From Larus michahellis (lineage: Eukaryota > Chordata > Aves > Charadriiformes > Laridae): a stretch of 64,000 nt of DNA. The translations under genes and the position numbers were made by a program. The stretch's first letter is position 1; every line of letters begins with the position of its first letter. Below are positions 10,633 through 21,050 of this stretch, in pieces. The notes under the pieces were generated by a model that saw only the letters and a list, made by a program, of their open reading frames with translations, made no database searches and had not been told where the DNA came from. The stretch is taken from NCBI RefSeq assembly GCF_964199755.1, contig NC_133907.1:5213001-5277000 (forward strand), read 5' to 3'.

Positions 10633-10985
10633 GCCGGGGTCCGGCAGCACCCGCCTGACACAGCGGCAGAGCCGGCCGGAGCCCGCGCACGCCAGCCCCA
10701 GAGACCGGAGCGGGGAGGGAGGGAGCTGCTCGCCCAAGGTGGCGGCAGCCGAGCCCTGGGCCACAGACTGGGACAGCACTGACACCGGCCCCGGAGCCGG
10801 CAGCGGGGTGGGAGGATGCTCCCGTGGCCGAGGCTGCCCGTGCGGGGCAGGGCTGGGGAGGGGGGTCCCCGCGCCCCGGGGCTGGACTAGAAGGGGGCCC
10901 GTGTGCGGCCAGCGTGGAGGCGCTCCGGGGGGGGACGGTGTCGCGGCCCCGCGGGCGCTGGTTGTGCACATGCAGCCGCTTGGAA

Positions 10986-10991
10986 AATAAA
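10986..10991 (+). terminator. TCF15: TCF15 polyadenylation signal AATAAA
   Basis: The first canonical AATAAA after the TCF15 stop codon lies 354 bases downstream and is followed by TTATTTTTCTGATGGG, a T/G-rich downstream context. The short 3' UTR is GC-rich with no repeats. Confidence 0.8.
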
Positions 10992-11397
10992 CCTTATTTT
11001 TCTGATGGGACAGTGCCTGCCTGCTGCCCCGGCGTGGGGCAAGGTGGGGGACACATGGGGTCCCCAAGATGGCCCCGACCCCCCAGGCCTGCGCCTGTGG
11101 CTGCTCTGCGTCACTGGAGCCAGTGCAACCATCCTGGCTCTTCCCATGGTTGCACACGTGGGCCCCAATGGGACCTATGTGGGGCGAGACCCCCGGGCAC
11201 ACACTGTCCCCGTGTCCCTAGGCCCTGCTGACAGCTTTGGCCCTGCAAGAGCTACGGGAGCCCCAACGCGGTCTGTGCTGTGCTGTGCTGTGCCGCGGGA
11301 TGCGGATGGCACTGCCAGCCCCGTGCCGCAGCCTTGAGTGCCTGGGCAGTGAGTCAGGGCTGGTGTCGCTGATTTGTGCCTTCCCCTCCACCTGGTA

Positions 11398-11602
11398 CAC
11401 CATGACTGCTGCCACGGCCACCACGGCTGCCACCATCACTGTGACTGCCACTGTCACCACGACTGTCACCATCACTACAACTGCCACCGATACCATGACG
11501 GCCACCAGCACCACGGTCGTCCTCCCCGCCGTGACCGCCACCGCTGCCGTGATTGCCACCACCACCATGACTGCCACCATCACCACGACGGCTGCCCAGG
11601 GC
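11398..11602 (+). repeat. Trinucleotide-based tandem repeat (CCACCATGACTG type)
   Basis: Imperfect multiples of three bases such as ACCATGACTGCCACC, ATCACCACGACTG and GCCACCACC make up this block, so all three frames stay open over it on both strands. The threonine-rich translation is a repeat artefact, not a gene. Confidence 0.85.
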
Positions 11603-12335
11603 CATGCACGGCGTGGCTGCAGGCAGCAGCACCTGCGTGGGGTCAGGTGGGGACACAAGGGGTTCCCAGGCTGGGTCCCCCCTTGGGACCTTGCTCGGGG
11701 GGACTGGGGACTGGGCTGGGATGGGCAGCGGGGACCACTGAGCCTGGGAAAGGTGCCGTACCGGGGCCGGCGGCTCCCAGGGGCCAGTGCATCCCACGGA
11801 GCAGAGGCAGCTGCGGATGGGGCAGCCGGGGGCTCCCGGGGCAGCCCCCCAAGGGCTGCAGGGCCGGACCTGCCCCATCTCCCCGGGGTGCTGGAGCCAG
11901 CAGGGAGCGGGGGGAACACCCCGGGGGTCCCACAGGAGCCTCCCCCAGCCTGCCCCGGGGAGGGGGCGAAAGTGGGAGCCCACCGGCACCTTTTGGCCCC
12001 CTGCTCGGCTGAGGCGAGCCTGCCCCGGGCTCCCTCCCCCCCGGGTTTGATTTATGGAGCTGACAGCGCGGCGCAGCTGTGAGAGCTGGTCCCAGGCAGG
12101 GACCGGGGTGGGTGGGAGAGGTTTGTTCTCAGCGTGGCTAATGTGTCCCAGACCCCAATAAACAGCCGTGAGATTCTCCAAACAGCCCAGGACACAGAAT
12201 CCCTGCCCCCGGGTTTATCGGGGGGCAGGGGCAGAGGGGAGGGGGGTTGCTCTCTGCAAACAGCCCAACCCGCAGATGAAAGGGGATCGGCCCCATGAAG
12301 CGGCGGCTCCGGAGCCCCCGGGGGGGGCCAGCGAG

Positions 12336-13075
12336 GGCTGGTGGTCCCAGTGCTGGGGGCACAGCAGGTCTCAGCACTGAGAGCACAGGTCCCAGTGCGT
12401 CCTAACCACCGGGTCGTGGGTCCCAAGTGTGTCCCAGGGCTGTGCATGAGTGTCCCAGCATGTCCCAGTGCCAGCGACTAGGGCCCCAGTGAGCTCCGAT
12501 ATGAAGGCCATGAGTCCCAGTAAGACCCAGTGCGGGAGCTGTGCACCCAGTACATCCCAGCGCCAGGGACTAGGGCCCTAGAAAGCCCCAGTGTAAAGAC
12601 CATGGATCCCAGTACATCCCAGTGCAGGAGCTGTGGAATCCAGCACATCCCAGTGCTGGGGCCATGGGTCCCAGCACGACCCCGTGCCAGGGACTTGGGC
12701 CCCAGCAAGCTCCGACATAACGGACATGGGTCCCAGTATGTCCCAGTGCTGGGACTGTGGAATCTGGCATATCCCACTGCTGGGGCTGTGCATCCCAGCA
12801 TGTCCCAGTGCTAAGCCTGCTGCTCCTAGCACATCCCAGTGACAGGGACTAGGGCCCCAGCAAGCCCCAGTGTAACAGCCATGGGTCCCAGTTAAGTCCC
12901 AGTGCTGGGGCTGTGCACCCAGTGCTGGGGATGAGGATTCCAGCATGTCCCAGTGCTGAGGCTACAGATCCCAGCATGTCCCAGCACTGGGACCATGGGT
13001 CCCAGCTCATCCCAGTGCCAACCCCATGGGTCCCAGCACGTGCCGGTGCCAAGCCCAGGGATCCCAGTACATTCC
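12336..13075 (+). repeat. 31-bp minisatellite with higher-order structure
   Basis: The basic unit is about 31 bases, of the type ATGGGTCCCAGCATGTCC followed by CAGTGCTGGGGCTG. A distinctive variant with GACTAGGGCCCCAG or GACTTGGGCCCCAG starts at 12476, 12568, 12692 and 12847. The gaps of 92, 124 and 155 bases are close to 3, 4 and 5 units, so blocks of units were duplicated together. It is C-rich on this strand and lies between TCF15 and CSNK2A1. Confidence 0.88.
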
Positions 13076-14343
13076 AACCCCTCCCAACACGGCGAGAGGG
13101 AAACGGTGACTCAGAGGTGCCAAAGGCTGCTGGGCCGGTGGGAGCCAGGCGCCCCTTTGCCCTGTGCGGGACGATTACCGCGGCTGCCCTAGCCGATCGC
13201 CCGCGGATGCTCCCGGCTCCCCGGCAGCCGCAGCCCCGCGCCGAGCCCAGCCACACCGCCTCTCTCCCGCTCCCCTCCCATCCTCTCCCCTTCCTGCGCG
13301 TGGACACCCTTGGAAAGGCTCTTGGCCGCTTTCTCTGAGACAGGAAGGTGTCCCCGAGTCTCAGGAAGGAAAAACACTCAGTGCTGAACCCACAAAGACC
13401 GTCTCCGAGGGGCCGGGGCTGGAGAGGCTCCAGGCCTGACATCACCTGGGAACTGGAACCAGAACCGCAGCTGCACTCCGCGCCTGGTATTTTTTTCTTT
13501 AACTTGTGTTTTTAAACTTTCTTTTTATAGACTTTTTTTTTTCCCCTTTCCCTTCTCCATTCCCCTCCCAAATATTTCAGCCTCTCCGCAGTTTAACCTT
13601 GCCGGGCCAGCGAGGCTGGAATGCAGCAGGGCTGCACCCACGGCCAGAGCCCGGCGGTGCCGAGAGCCACCACGCTGGTGGGACAGACGAGGTCGGGTCC
13701 GGCCGGGCAGGAGCTGCCGGAGCCACGGGCAGGGGGCTGGGCAGGGCCTCACTCCCTGGTGATGGGAGGACCAGCATCCCACAGCCCCTGGCACCGCTGT
13801 GCACCAGGGCTGGTGGAAAGGGACTTGTGGCCTTGTGGGGACCCAGGAGGGTCTGGCAAGGGACAGGGGTGTGGGAGGATGGAGCTGCCACAGCGGAGGG
13901 GTCTGGCAGTGCCTGCGGTCAGTGGGCAGCACTGCTCTCCTGACCCACGGTCCCCAGGATGGGGTAGTAGGGTCAAGCCATGTTGGAGCCCGAGACAGAG
14001 CCTGATCCTGATCCTGTTCCAGCCGAGCAAGCAGAGCCAGCCAGGGATGTGGGACACAAAGGCAGGTTTCAACCCCAGGATCCAGCCCTCCTCATGCCTT
14101 GTCCTTTGGCAACACCTTTGGGCGCTGCATGGCCCTCCCTGGGCTCCTCCCGGAGCAGAGGCTCAGGACAAACACCCCAACATGTCCTGCACCTGCATCG
14201 GCACTGGAGCAAAGCTCAGCCCCTCGCTCCTCGGGGGATCCTCCCTGTTGCAGTGACCACAGTGATCAACTGAGCATCACAGGTCACCCCCAGTCCTGTC
14301 GGACCTGGGGTCAAAGGACTGTGAAATGATCCCCAGCGTCTAG

Positions 14344-14550
14344 ATGGTAGCTGGTGGGGACAGGGGGACAGAGGGACAAAGGGACAGAAGGATAGAGGGT
14401 ATGGGTACAGGACAGGACTCTGCTGCCCAGGGAAGGGTGGGGGAAAGGACCAGAGAGGCATGGGCAGACAGGGCTGAGATTGGATGGACACACCATGAAT
14501 CATGCTGTGATGGGCACAATGGGATGGGATGGGATGGGATGGGATGGGCT
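14344..14550 (+). repeat. Purine-rich simple repeats (GGGACA and GGGAT)
   Basis: GGGACAG-type units occur at about 14360-14400, and an uninterrupted GGGAT pentamer run occurs at 14521-14547. The pentamer matches the family seen at 4399-4440 and resembles the core of the SRXN1 array. Confidence 0.75.
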
Positions 14551-14894
14551 CAGTGTGATGGCCTCCAGGCTGGCGTGCTGGGCAGTCCCTGCCTCCCCAT
14601 GCCAGCAGACAGACCATACTGACCCACCAGCACCCTGCTGGGGTCCCTGGGGAAGGAACAGGGCAAAGGGTCTGCTTGAGACCCCCAGGACACCCACCAG
14701 CTCCTCACCACTCTCGCCAACCCCTCTGTGGGCACCCGTGCTTCCAGGCACCCCCGGTGCCACCACCCTGCTGTGTGTCCCCGTGCACCAGACCCCTTGG
14801 AGCTGCTCGCCCCTCCGGGACCCCGTGCCGGCCACGGTCCCCAGGGACGTGGGCCCCGCAGGCAGGGACAGGGTGTGAAGCCGCAGCACGGGGT

Positions 14895-15060
14895 GAACGC
14901 CAGGTTAATCTCCCGCTGGAGCTTCCCTCTGCAAACAATAAGACAATGCCCGGCCGGGGGCCGCCTGCGTAACCAGCGGTGCGGAGGGGAAGTTGTAATA
15001 TTTGGATTTAGCACTCAGTAAATTAAGGAAGAAAAAGGAAAAAGCGCTGGGGGTAATCAG
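14895..15060. promoter_or_regulatory. Candidate conserved non-coding element
   Basis: An AT-rich island within GC-rich DNA contains CAAACAATAAGACAATG (two SOX/HMG-like sites), GTTGTAATATTTGGATTTAG and CAGTAAATTAAGG (homeodomain-like). The drop in GC and the dense binding-site-like words suggest an enhancer. Conservation cannot be tested here. Confidence 0.35.
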
Positions 15061-16209
15061 AGTGGGGCTGGCCCCGTGCCCTGCCCCACGGCCAGTGGCC
15101 CCAGGGGGCTCAGCCCGACCTGAGGATGGCTGCTGAGTGGGGCCAGCGTCCTTGAGAGCCAGCGCGGCTGGGCATGGCTGGGAGGGGGAGACGTCCCCAA
15201 GGGCTGGGCAGGGGACAAGCATGTCCTCACCATGGGGACATGCAGCCCAAAGGGTCGAGGCTCGGGCACTCAGCAGGGCTGCGGGCAGCACTCACAGCAA
15301 ACACAGCATCTCCTGCGACACCAGAAAAGGGATCTGGGCCAGGAGTTTATTTTAATCCAGACCTGCTCATACTCATGGGAAATAAAATCCTGTTTCTGCA
15401 GCTGGGGTGGCCAAGCAGGAGAGGGCCCCAGGGGGACAGTCACCTCCAGCTGCCAGCGGTCGGGGTGGCAGGGGGTGACAAGTGAGGGGGCTTTCCCTGG
15501 GGTGCCTCCCCTGTGTGGGGCTGTGCTGGGGCTGTGCGGTGCGAGGGACCCCACAGAGTAGGTACAGGGGGCTGTGGGCACCTCAGCTCCGAGGAGCCAT
15601 TTGGGATCGGCACTGGGGAAGGGGTGTCTGGGGCGGCGTTTGAGCCCCATCCTGCCACAGCACAGCCCCTTCCCCAGAGCGAGCCCTGTGGGGGCTCCTC
15701 AACCAAACAGGCACCATCAGCAGAGATGGGGATGTGTTAGCGGGGCTCTCGTTGGGGGCCAGGGAAGGGCCACGTTGCAGCTCGCCCCTGCGGGTGTCCA
15801 GGCAGGGACGGCTCTGCAGGGCTGGGCTTAACCCCTCCAAAACCTGGTGGGGGTCCGGGCTGCCTTCCCACCCACTGGTAACCCCGTTTCCTCCAGGACA
15901 GACCCCTGCCTGCCCTGGCCCCACTGGGGTGAGCAGGGCAGGGGGTATGTGGGGAGCCCCGGGGTGACAGTTAGGAGGTGCAAGGCTGGACCCCACACTT
16001 TGGGGTCTGAGCGAGGGGCTCAGGAGGGCTCCATCCCCTCCGTGTGCCATGGGCAGAGGCCTCTCCCCATCTGGAGACGCCAGGGTGGGGGTCTGGTGCA
16101 GAGCTGGCAAAAGGGCTGGGGCAGGTGGGGGAGAGGTGACTGTCGGGCAGCAGCGGGCAGCGGCATGGGAAGGCCCTCGGCACGCAGCCGTGCGCCGGGA
16201 GCCCATTTC

Positions 16210-16560
16210 CCCACAACAGGGGCTGTTATCAGCGGCGAATACTCGGAGCGGTCCCAGGGGGGACCTCCAGCCCTTCCCCTCCACCTACCCCACCGCTCTC
16301 CCGCTCCGGCCCACGTCAATGCCGCCGCGAAGGTGTCGGAACAATCGCCTGACAAAGAGCTATTTTTAGGGGCCGGAGCTCGGAGCGAGGATACGGCCCG
16401 GCCGCTGACAATGGGGGGAAGGGGGCCGGGCTTCCCCCGTGACCACTCGGCAGCAGAAGGACCTGTAAGATTTCCTCGATGACCCAGGCCCGTACAATAC
16501 AAGGAAAGCGCGAGAGGGAGATACCCCCGCCAAGACGAGCTGCTCCTTTACCTAATGGGA
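16210..16560. promoter_or_regulatory. Candidate enhancer with perfect MEF2 site
   Basis: CTATTTTTAG (16360-16369) fits the MEF2 consensus exactly. Beside it lie GAACAATCG and GACAAAGAG (SOX/TCF-like), GACAATGGGG, GGCTGTTATCAGC and CCTTTACCTAATGG. The sequence has few repeats and looks slow-evolving. With TCF15 nearby, a mesodermal or muscle enhancer is plausible but inferred. Confidence 0.4.
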
Positions 16561-17599
16561 GTGACCCGGGGTGAGGGGCTGTGAGATTCGGGCCAGCGGC
16601 ACCTCCCGTGGGGGAGACTCCCACACCGGGAGGGAAGCTGGGTAAAGCGTGGCCGTGCTCAGCTTTCCATGGGGAAAGGAAAGCTTTCTCTTCGGGGGCG
16701 TTGTGTGTGCGAGCTGGCTCCTGTCTGCATGTGCCACACACCCACGTGCTGAAGGGCACCGGGCTCCGAGCATGGGGCCTCCAAGGGGCAGAGGGGTGCA
16801 GATGTGGCTGAGCACAGACCCCTCTCCCCTCCGGGCTGGCTCTCAGCTCCGGGCAGGCTGCAGCACTTGGCCAGAGCCTGTCTGTGGTGACAGGGCTGCG
16901 ACCAGCCGGGGCTCCATGTCCCCAGCCAGCCCTGCTCTGAGGGTGCCATGAGCCAGGATGCATTCCTGCCGCGCCCGGGGGGGCTCGGTGCGGCTCCAGA
17001 GGAAGCAGCAGAGGGGCCAGGCTGCACCCCAAAGCATTTCGTCCTCCCCGGGGTCTCCGCCGGCCCAGCCTGCGATAGAGGGATAGGAGGATGATCTGCT
17101 TTGGCCAACCCTTGTGGGTACAGCTGATCTCCCTGGCTGCACCACTGGAAATCGGGGCTAAAAACGTGGAAGGCAGCGAGCGAAGGTCACCGGGCCGTGG
17201 AAAAGGTCAGGGCTCAGCCCAGCTTCGGGCCTGGCGCTGCCACCGCTGCGGGGGGAAGAGCCCCTCCATCAGCCCCTGCAGCCGCACGGCTCGGGGATGC
17301 CCCGCCGCCCTGCCGCGGCCCCAGGCCGCGGGGCCCAGAGGGCGGGCGGGCGAGCCGGGGGAAGGGCCGCCCCCGCCGCGGGCCCGGCTCGCCTCCGCAG
17401 GCCGCAGTTGCCACCTGGCGGTGGGCCCCGCAGGTTGCCAGCTGGCGAGGGAGGCCGAGGCGGGTGAGTCGCGCTGGGCTAAGGGCCCCACCGCCTCGAC
17501 TCGCCTCAGCCTCACGGGGGCGGAGCGGGGACAGGGGATAAGGCCCAAGGCCCCCCCGGGCCTCCCCGCGCGACCGGGATCGCCACCGCCGCTGGCCGC

Positions 17600-17760
17600 G
17601 GCGCGGACTACAACCCCCAGAGCCCCCTGCGGCGCCCTTCCACCTCCGCTGCGCATGCGCGCCCCGCCAGCAGGTGGTGGGATTTCCGCTTCCGGCGCGC
17701 CTCGCTCTGGTCCCTGCGGCTGGCGGCCGAGCCTTGTGCCTCCGCCATATTGTCTGTGTG
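17600..17760 (+). promoter_or_regulatory. CSNK2A1: CSNK2A1 CpG-island promoter
   Basis: The TATA-less promoter holds a ZNF143-like ACTACAACCCCCAG (17608-17621), a perfect NRF1 site TGCGCATGCGCG (17650-17661), an ETS site CTTCCGG (17689-17695) and a YY1 site GCCATATTG (17744-17752). This combination is typical of housekeeping genes and fits CK2 alpha. Confidence 0.8.
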
Positions 17761-17798
17761 CGGCCGGCGGGCGGGCGGCGAGCGGGCGGCCGCGGCAG
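17700..17798 (+). other. CSNK2A1: Non-coding first exon of CSNK2A1 (start approximate)
   Basis: A splice donor CAG|GTACCG at 17798/17799 follows the promoter cluster, and the next good acceptor leading to the start codon is at 30408-30409. The exon contains CCGCCATATTGTCTGTGTG, which I recall as typical of vertebrate CSNK2A1 leaders. The 5' end is estimated from the promoter motifs. Confidence 0.6.
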
Positions 17799-20700
17799 GT
17801 ACCGGCGGGCCGCGGCGGCTCCGGCGCTTCTCCTGGGGCCCCGAGGCGGGGGCAGACGGAGGGGGCGATGGGGGGGAGGCGCCACCGTGTCTCCTGCACC
17901 GTTCCCCCTTCCCCTCCCCCCAGTCGCCCCGCTGCGGGCACGGTGTGGGCTGAGGGGCCGGGGACCCCCTCAGGAGAGCTGGGTCGCGGCGGGGGGCTTG
18001 GTCCGGCGCCGCTGAGGGGGAACGGGCGGTGGCGGGGGGAAACGGGCGGGCCTGGCGCGGCGGGGAGGGCAGGGCCCGCCGCCTCCTGCCTGCGGAGGGG
18101 GCCTCTGTGCCCCCGGGTGGGGGAAGCCGGGCAGGGCGCGGCGGGGGGGGGCCGCCAAGGCCACCCGCAGCCTGGTCTGGCACCAGCGCTAGGGCCGCCC
18201 GCTGCCCCCGGCCACGCAGGAAGGGCAGGGCCCCATGGAAGGGTAGCCTTCCCCTCCCCCCAGCTCTCCGGGTTCGCACGTTTAGGCGGTGTAGGTGTTA
18301 TTTACTTAAGAGGTTCTGTCTTGCTTTTTTCCCGCCCTGCCCAAAAAAGCAGGGGGATGCAATGTGTGCAGAGGGGCAAGGAGAGGCCTGTTTCTTCTTG
18401 CTCCCACCCCCAGCTGCGCAGGGACTCTGTTCTGGGCCTTTCTGGGTGGAAGGGAAGGTGGATTTCACAGATTTCTCCACCAGTCGCTCTCCTCTTCTGA
18501 AAGCAGTGGTGGTCAGTCTCACCCCTGCTGTAATTTAGTTAATTGTGCCTTGGGGCAACAGGCTGTGTGGCTGCTGGTAAAATACGCTTTGCAAACGAAA
18601 GGGGAGATAAGATTATGAAACCCCACAAGTGTTGTTTGTCAGATTACTTTATTCTTTCTTACTAAGGGCTTTGGGTACAACCAATAAAGTTTGGATTATA
18701 AACACTCGGTCATCGGTATATTTTCTGCTGACAGCAGTGGTTGATCTATGTAGAGACTCATGAGGGCACGTGTCTCACTTCTGCAAGCTAAATTTATGGA
18801 TCCTGAGCCTGTGTTGTTCAGTGTTTTGGTCCTTCATACTTGTGCCAAGCCCCAGTACCTGTGTGAGAGGTCGGCAGTGGTGCAGGGTTTGTGCTGTTCA
18901 AACTTTCCACCGGGTTGGGGCCGTGGAGGGCTGCTCTTGGACTGACCATTGATGCCAGGCTGCAAAACTGGGTGCTGCGCGTGTCTCTGGAGGTGGCTGT
19001 GCTGTGTGCTCCACGTGCGCTCACCTGGCTCCTGCAAGTTCTGTCCTCCGTGTGCTCTGTAAACTGCTCAGGAGGAGCAGATCCTGCTGCATCTGAGGGT
19101 CAGCACCCATTGGAGGTGACTGGGGTCAACATCATCTTTTTAGAGAGAAGCACACAGAGACAGCAGCTTTTCTGCGGGGGGCAGGTAGTGATTTAGTTTG
19201 TTCTTAGAACACTCTCTTTTCAAAAACATAATAGTTGCTCAAAATATTCAAGCTCAAACTGAGTTAGTGTTCTCGCCGTATTGCCAGTCAACCTGGGTTT
19301 TGGATGGGATTCTGCCAGCACAGATTCCAGATGTAGCATAGGTAGGTGCACAGAAATAGCTCGTCTTGTGTGTCGTTCGTGTTGGCATAATGTAGAAAAG
19401 GGAAAAGCTTGTGCTAGGAGAAGGAAGAATGAGCTTGAGAAGACTTTAGGCAGGATTTGGGGAAAGTGTGAAGCTTGTTCAGTTCCTTAATTTGTCCTAA
19501 AACTAGGATTAGGGTAATGTTCCAGTTCTTCAAACAAATGCCGTGCCTGGGTAAAACACACCAACAATGGTACGTCCTCTGTGGAGACACACTCTGTGTC
19601 CATAGCTGGAAAAAGAAAACTGGAATAGGATGTGTCTCCCACCGGCAGAAGAGTGTCCGATTCTGTGTACAGGGCAGTCTGCTTTCCACCCTCAGGAGAA
19701 GATCTGCCCATGTCTTGGGGCTGGAATTCTGGCTCTTTGGATGCCTCCTGTCAGAGAAGGGTTTTAGGTAAAGGTTCAGACCTTTGCTTGAGTATGAAGT
19801 ATGTAGATCATTGGTGGTAGGCAGTGAACCTTCCCTTTCATCTTGGCAATGGAGGGACATTTCCTTTTTTTCCCCTTTCTCTGTTACCTGATCATATAAT
19901 TTCTATTATTTATGCATTGCTAGTGAAACCTCACTGTCTTCTAGTTCCCAGTGTGGGTGGTAGCAGAGAGTTCAGTCCTGCAGCTCATAGCAGTGAGTTA
20001 GCCAAGTCTACTGCTACCCATGAGGAGCTGAAACAGGGTTGAGGAAGGTAACACCAACCCTGGAGTGAGGAAGGTAACACCATCTCAGCCTTGGCTGTAG
20101 CAAAGGAGAGGAAGCTAATATAGCTGAATAGCCAGGTAACGTGCTGTGGTGGGGATAAACCACAGAGTATGGAAAAATGTGGTGAGAGACGGATGCTGGA
20201 GGAGAAAGCAGAGAATTCCAAGTGGGAGATTCAGAACAGGTTCCACGGGTTTGGTGGGGCACCTGGGTTCATGGGTTGAGGAGAAATGGGTTCTGTTGGG
20301 ACTATGGCTGTTTGGAAGAGGGACAGTAAAATATGCAGAAGGTTCTAGCAAATGTGGAAGAAATTGGATCATGGAATGTTTAATGAAATTAAGTGGAGTT
20401 TAGTTTTGTGCAGGGGCGGTTAATGGTACTCATTTACTTGAAAAAAACTTTGGTATTTGGGATTTGGGGCATTTTCAAGTAGCGCAGGTTGGGTACATAG
20501 GCATGAAATGGGTTTGTGGTAGGAATCTTGAGAAAACAGGGTGTCAAAAGGTGGTTATGGATTTGTGGAGTTGTAGAGAAAGAAACTGCATTTCTAATGT
20601 GATAAAAGGGACAGGGATGTAACTTTTCCCAATTTTATTAAATGGCGGATGTCCTTATACCTTCCACTTGAATTCTTTTTATGCATTTTCTCCTTGCAGA

Positions 20701-20969
20701 ACTAATTTTCTCTTTTTGTCTTTCCTCACGTCCTCTGAGGAATAAGGGAAAGGAAGACAGGAGAAGCAAATGGGTGACATTGTCGTGGTGTGATTAATTT
20801 CATGTCACATTTCTGAAGAGGCAGGGATTCATTTCTGGGTTACCAGACCTGTCACCTCCACTGTTCCTCCATTATTGAATTGCTTACATTAAGGTGTCTG
20901 TTTTATAAACTATCTGGGTGAGATTGATTCCATCTCACATTTTATTGTCCCATAAGGGTCTTGAGAGAA

Positions 20970-21050
20970 TAAACCCCACAGATTTTAAGATCAGGAAGGG
21001 CTGCTGTGACTCAGTCTGGCTACAAACATTATCTGGTTTTGATTGCAAGA
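20970..21050. mobile_element. Ancient CR1-type LINE fragment
   Basis: CACAGATTTTAAGATCAGGA followed by AGGGCTGCTGTGACTCAGTC and TGGCTACAAAC resembles a remembered sauropsid CR1 3' segment (ACAGATTTTAAGGCCAGAAG, then GGACCATTGTGATCATCTAG and TCTGACCTCC). The match is from memory and diverged, so it would be an old insertion. Orientation is likely minus. Confidence 0.5.

Larger units (their letters stand above)
11020..17590. other. TCF15-CSNK2A1 intergenic region, no gene seen
   Basis: About 6.6 kb with no recognisable coding exon on either strand. It contains a CCACCATGACTG-type repeat (11398-11602), a 31-bp minisatellite (12336-13075), a GGGAT/GGGACA simple repeat (14344-14550) and two AT-richer islands that resemble regulatory elements (14895-15060 and 16210-16560). 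A T-rich run lies at 13490-13545. The rest is GC-rich DNA without identifiable features. Confidence 0.65.

Noticed and set aside
11398-11602. Threonine-rich repeat protein
   Set aside because: All frames are open because the repeat is built of trinucleotides; no start, splice or homology support.
12336-13075. Regularly spaced repeats as a CRISPR-like array
   Set aside because: The units are contiguous and diverged, with no unique spacers, and the genome is vertebrate.
17091-18500. Open frame of 469 codons over the CSNK2A1 promoter and first exon
   Set aside because: It crosses a CpG island, the promoter motifs and a splice donor, has low-complexity composition and no recognisable domain.
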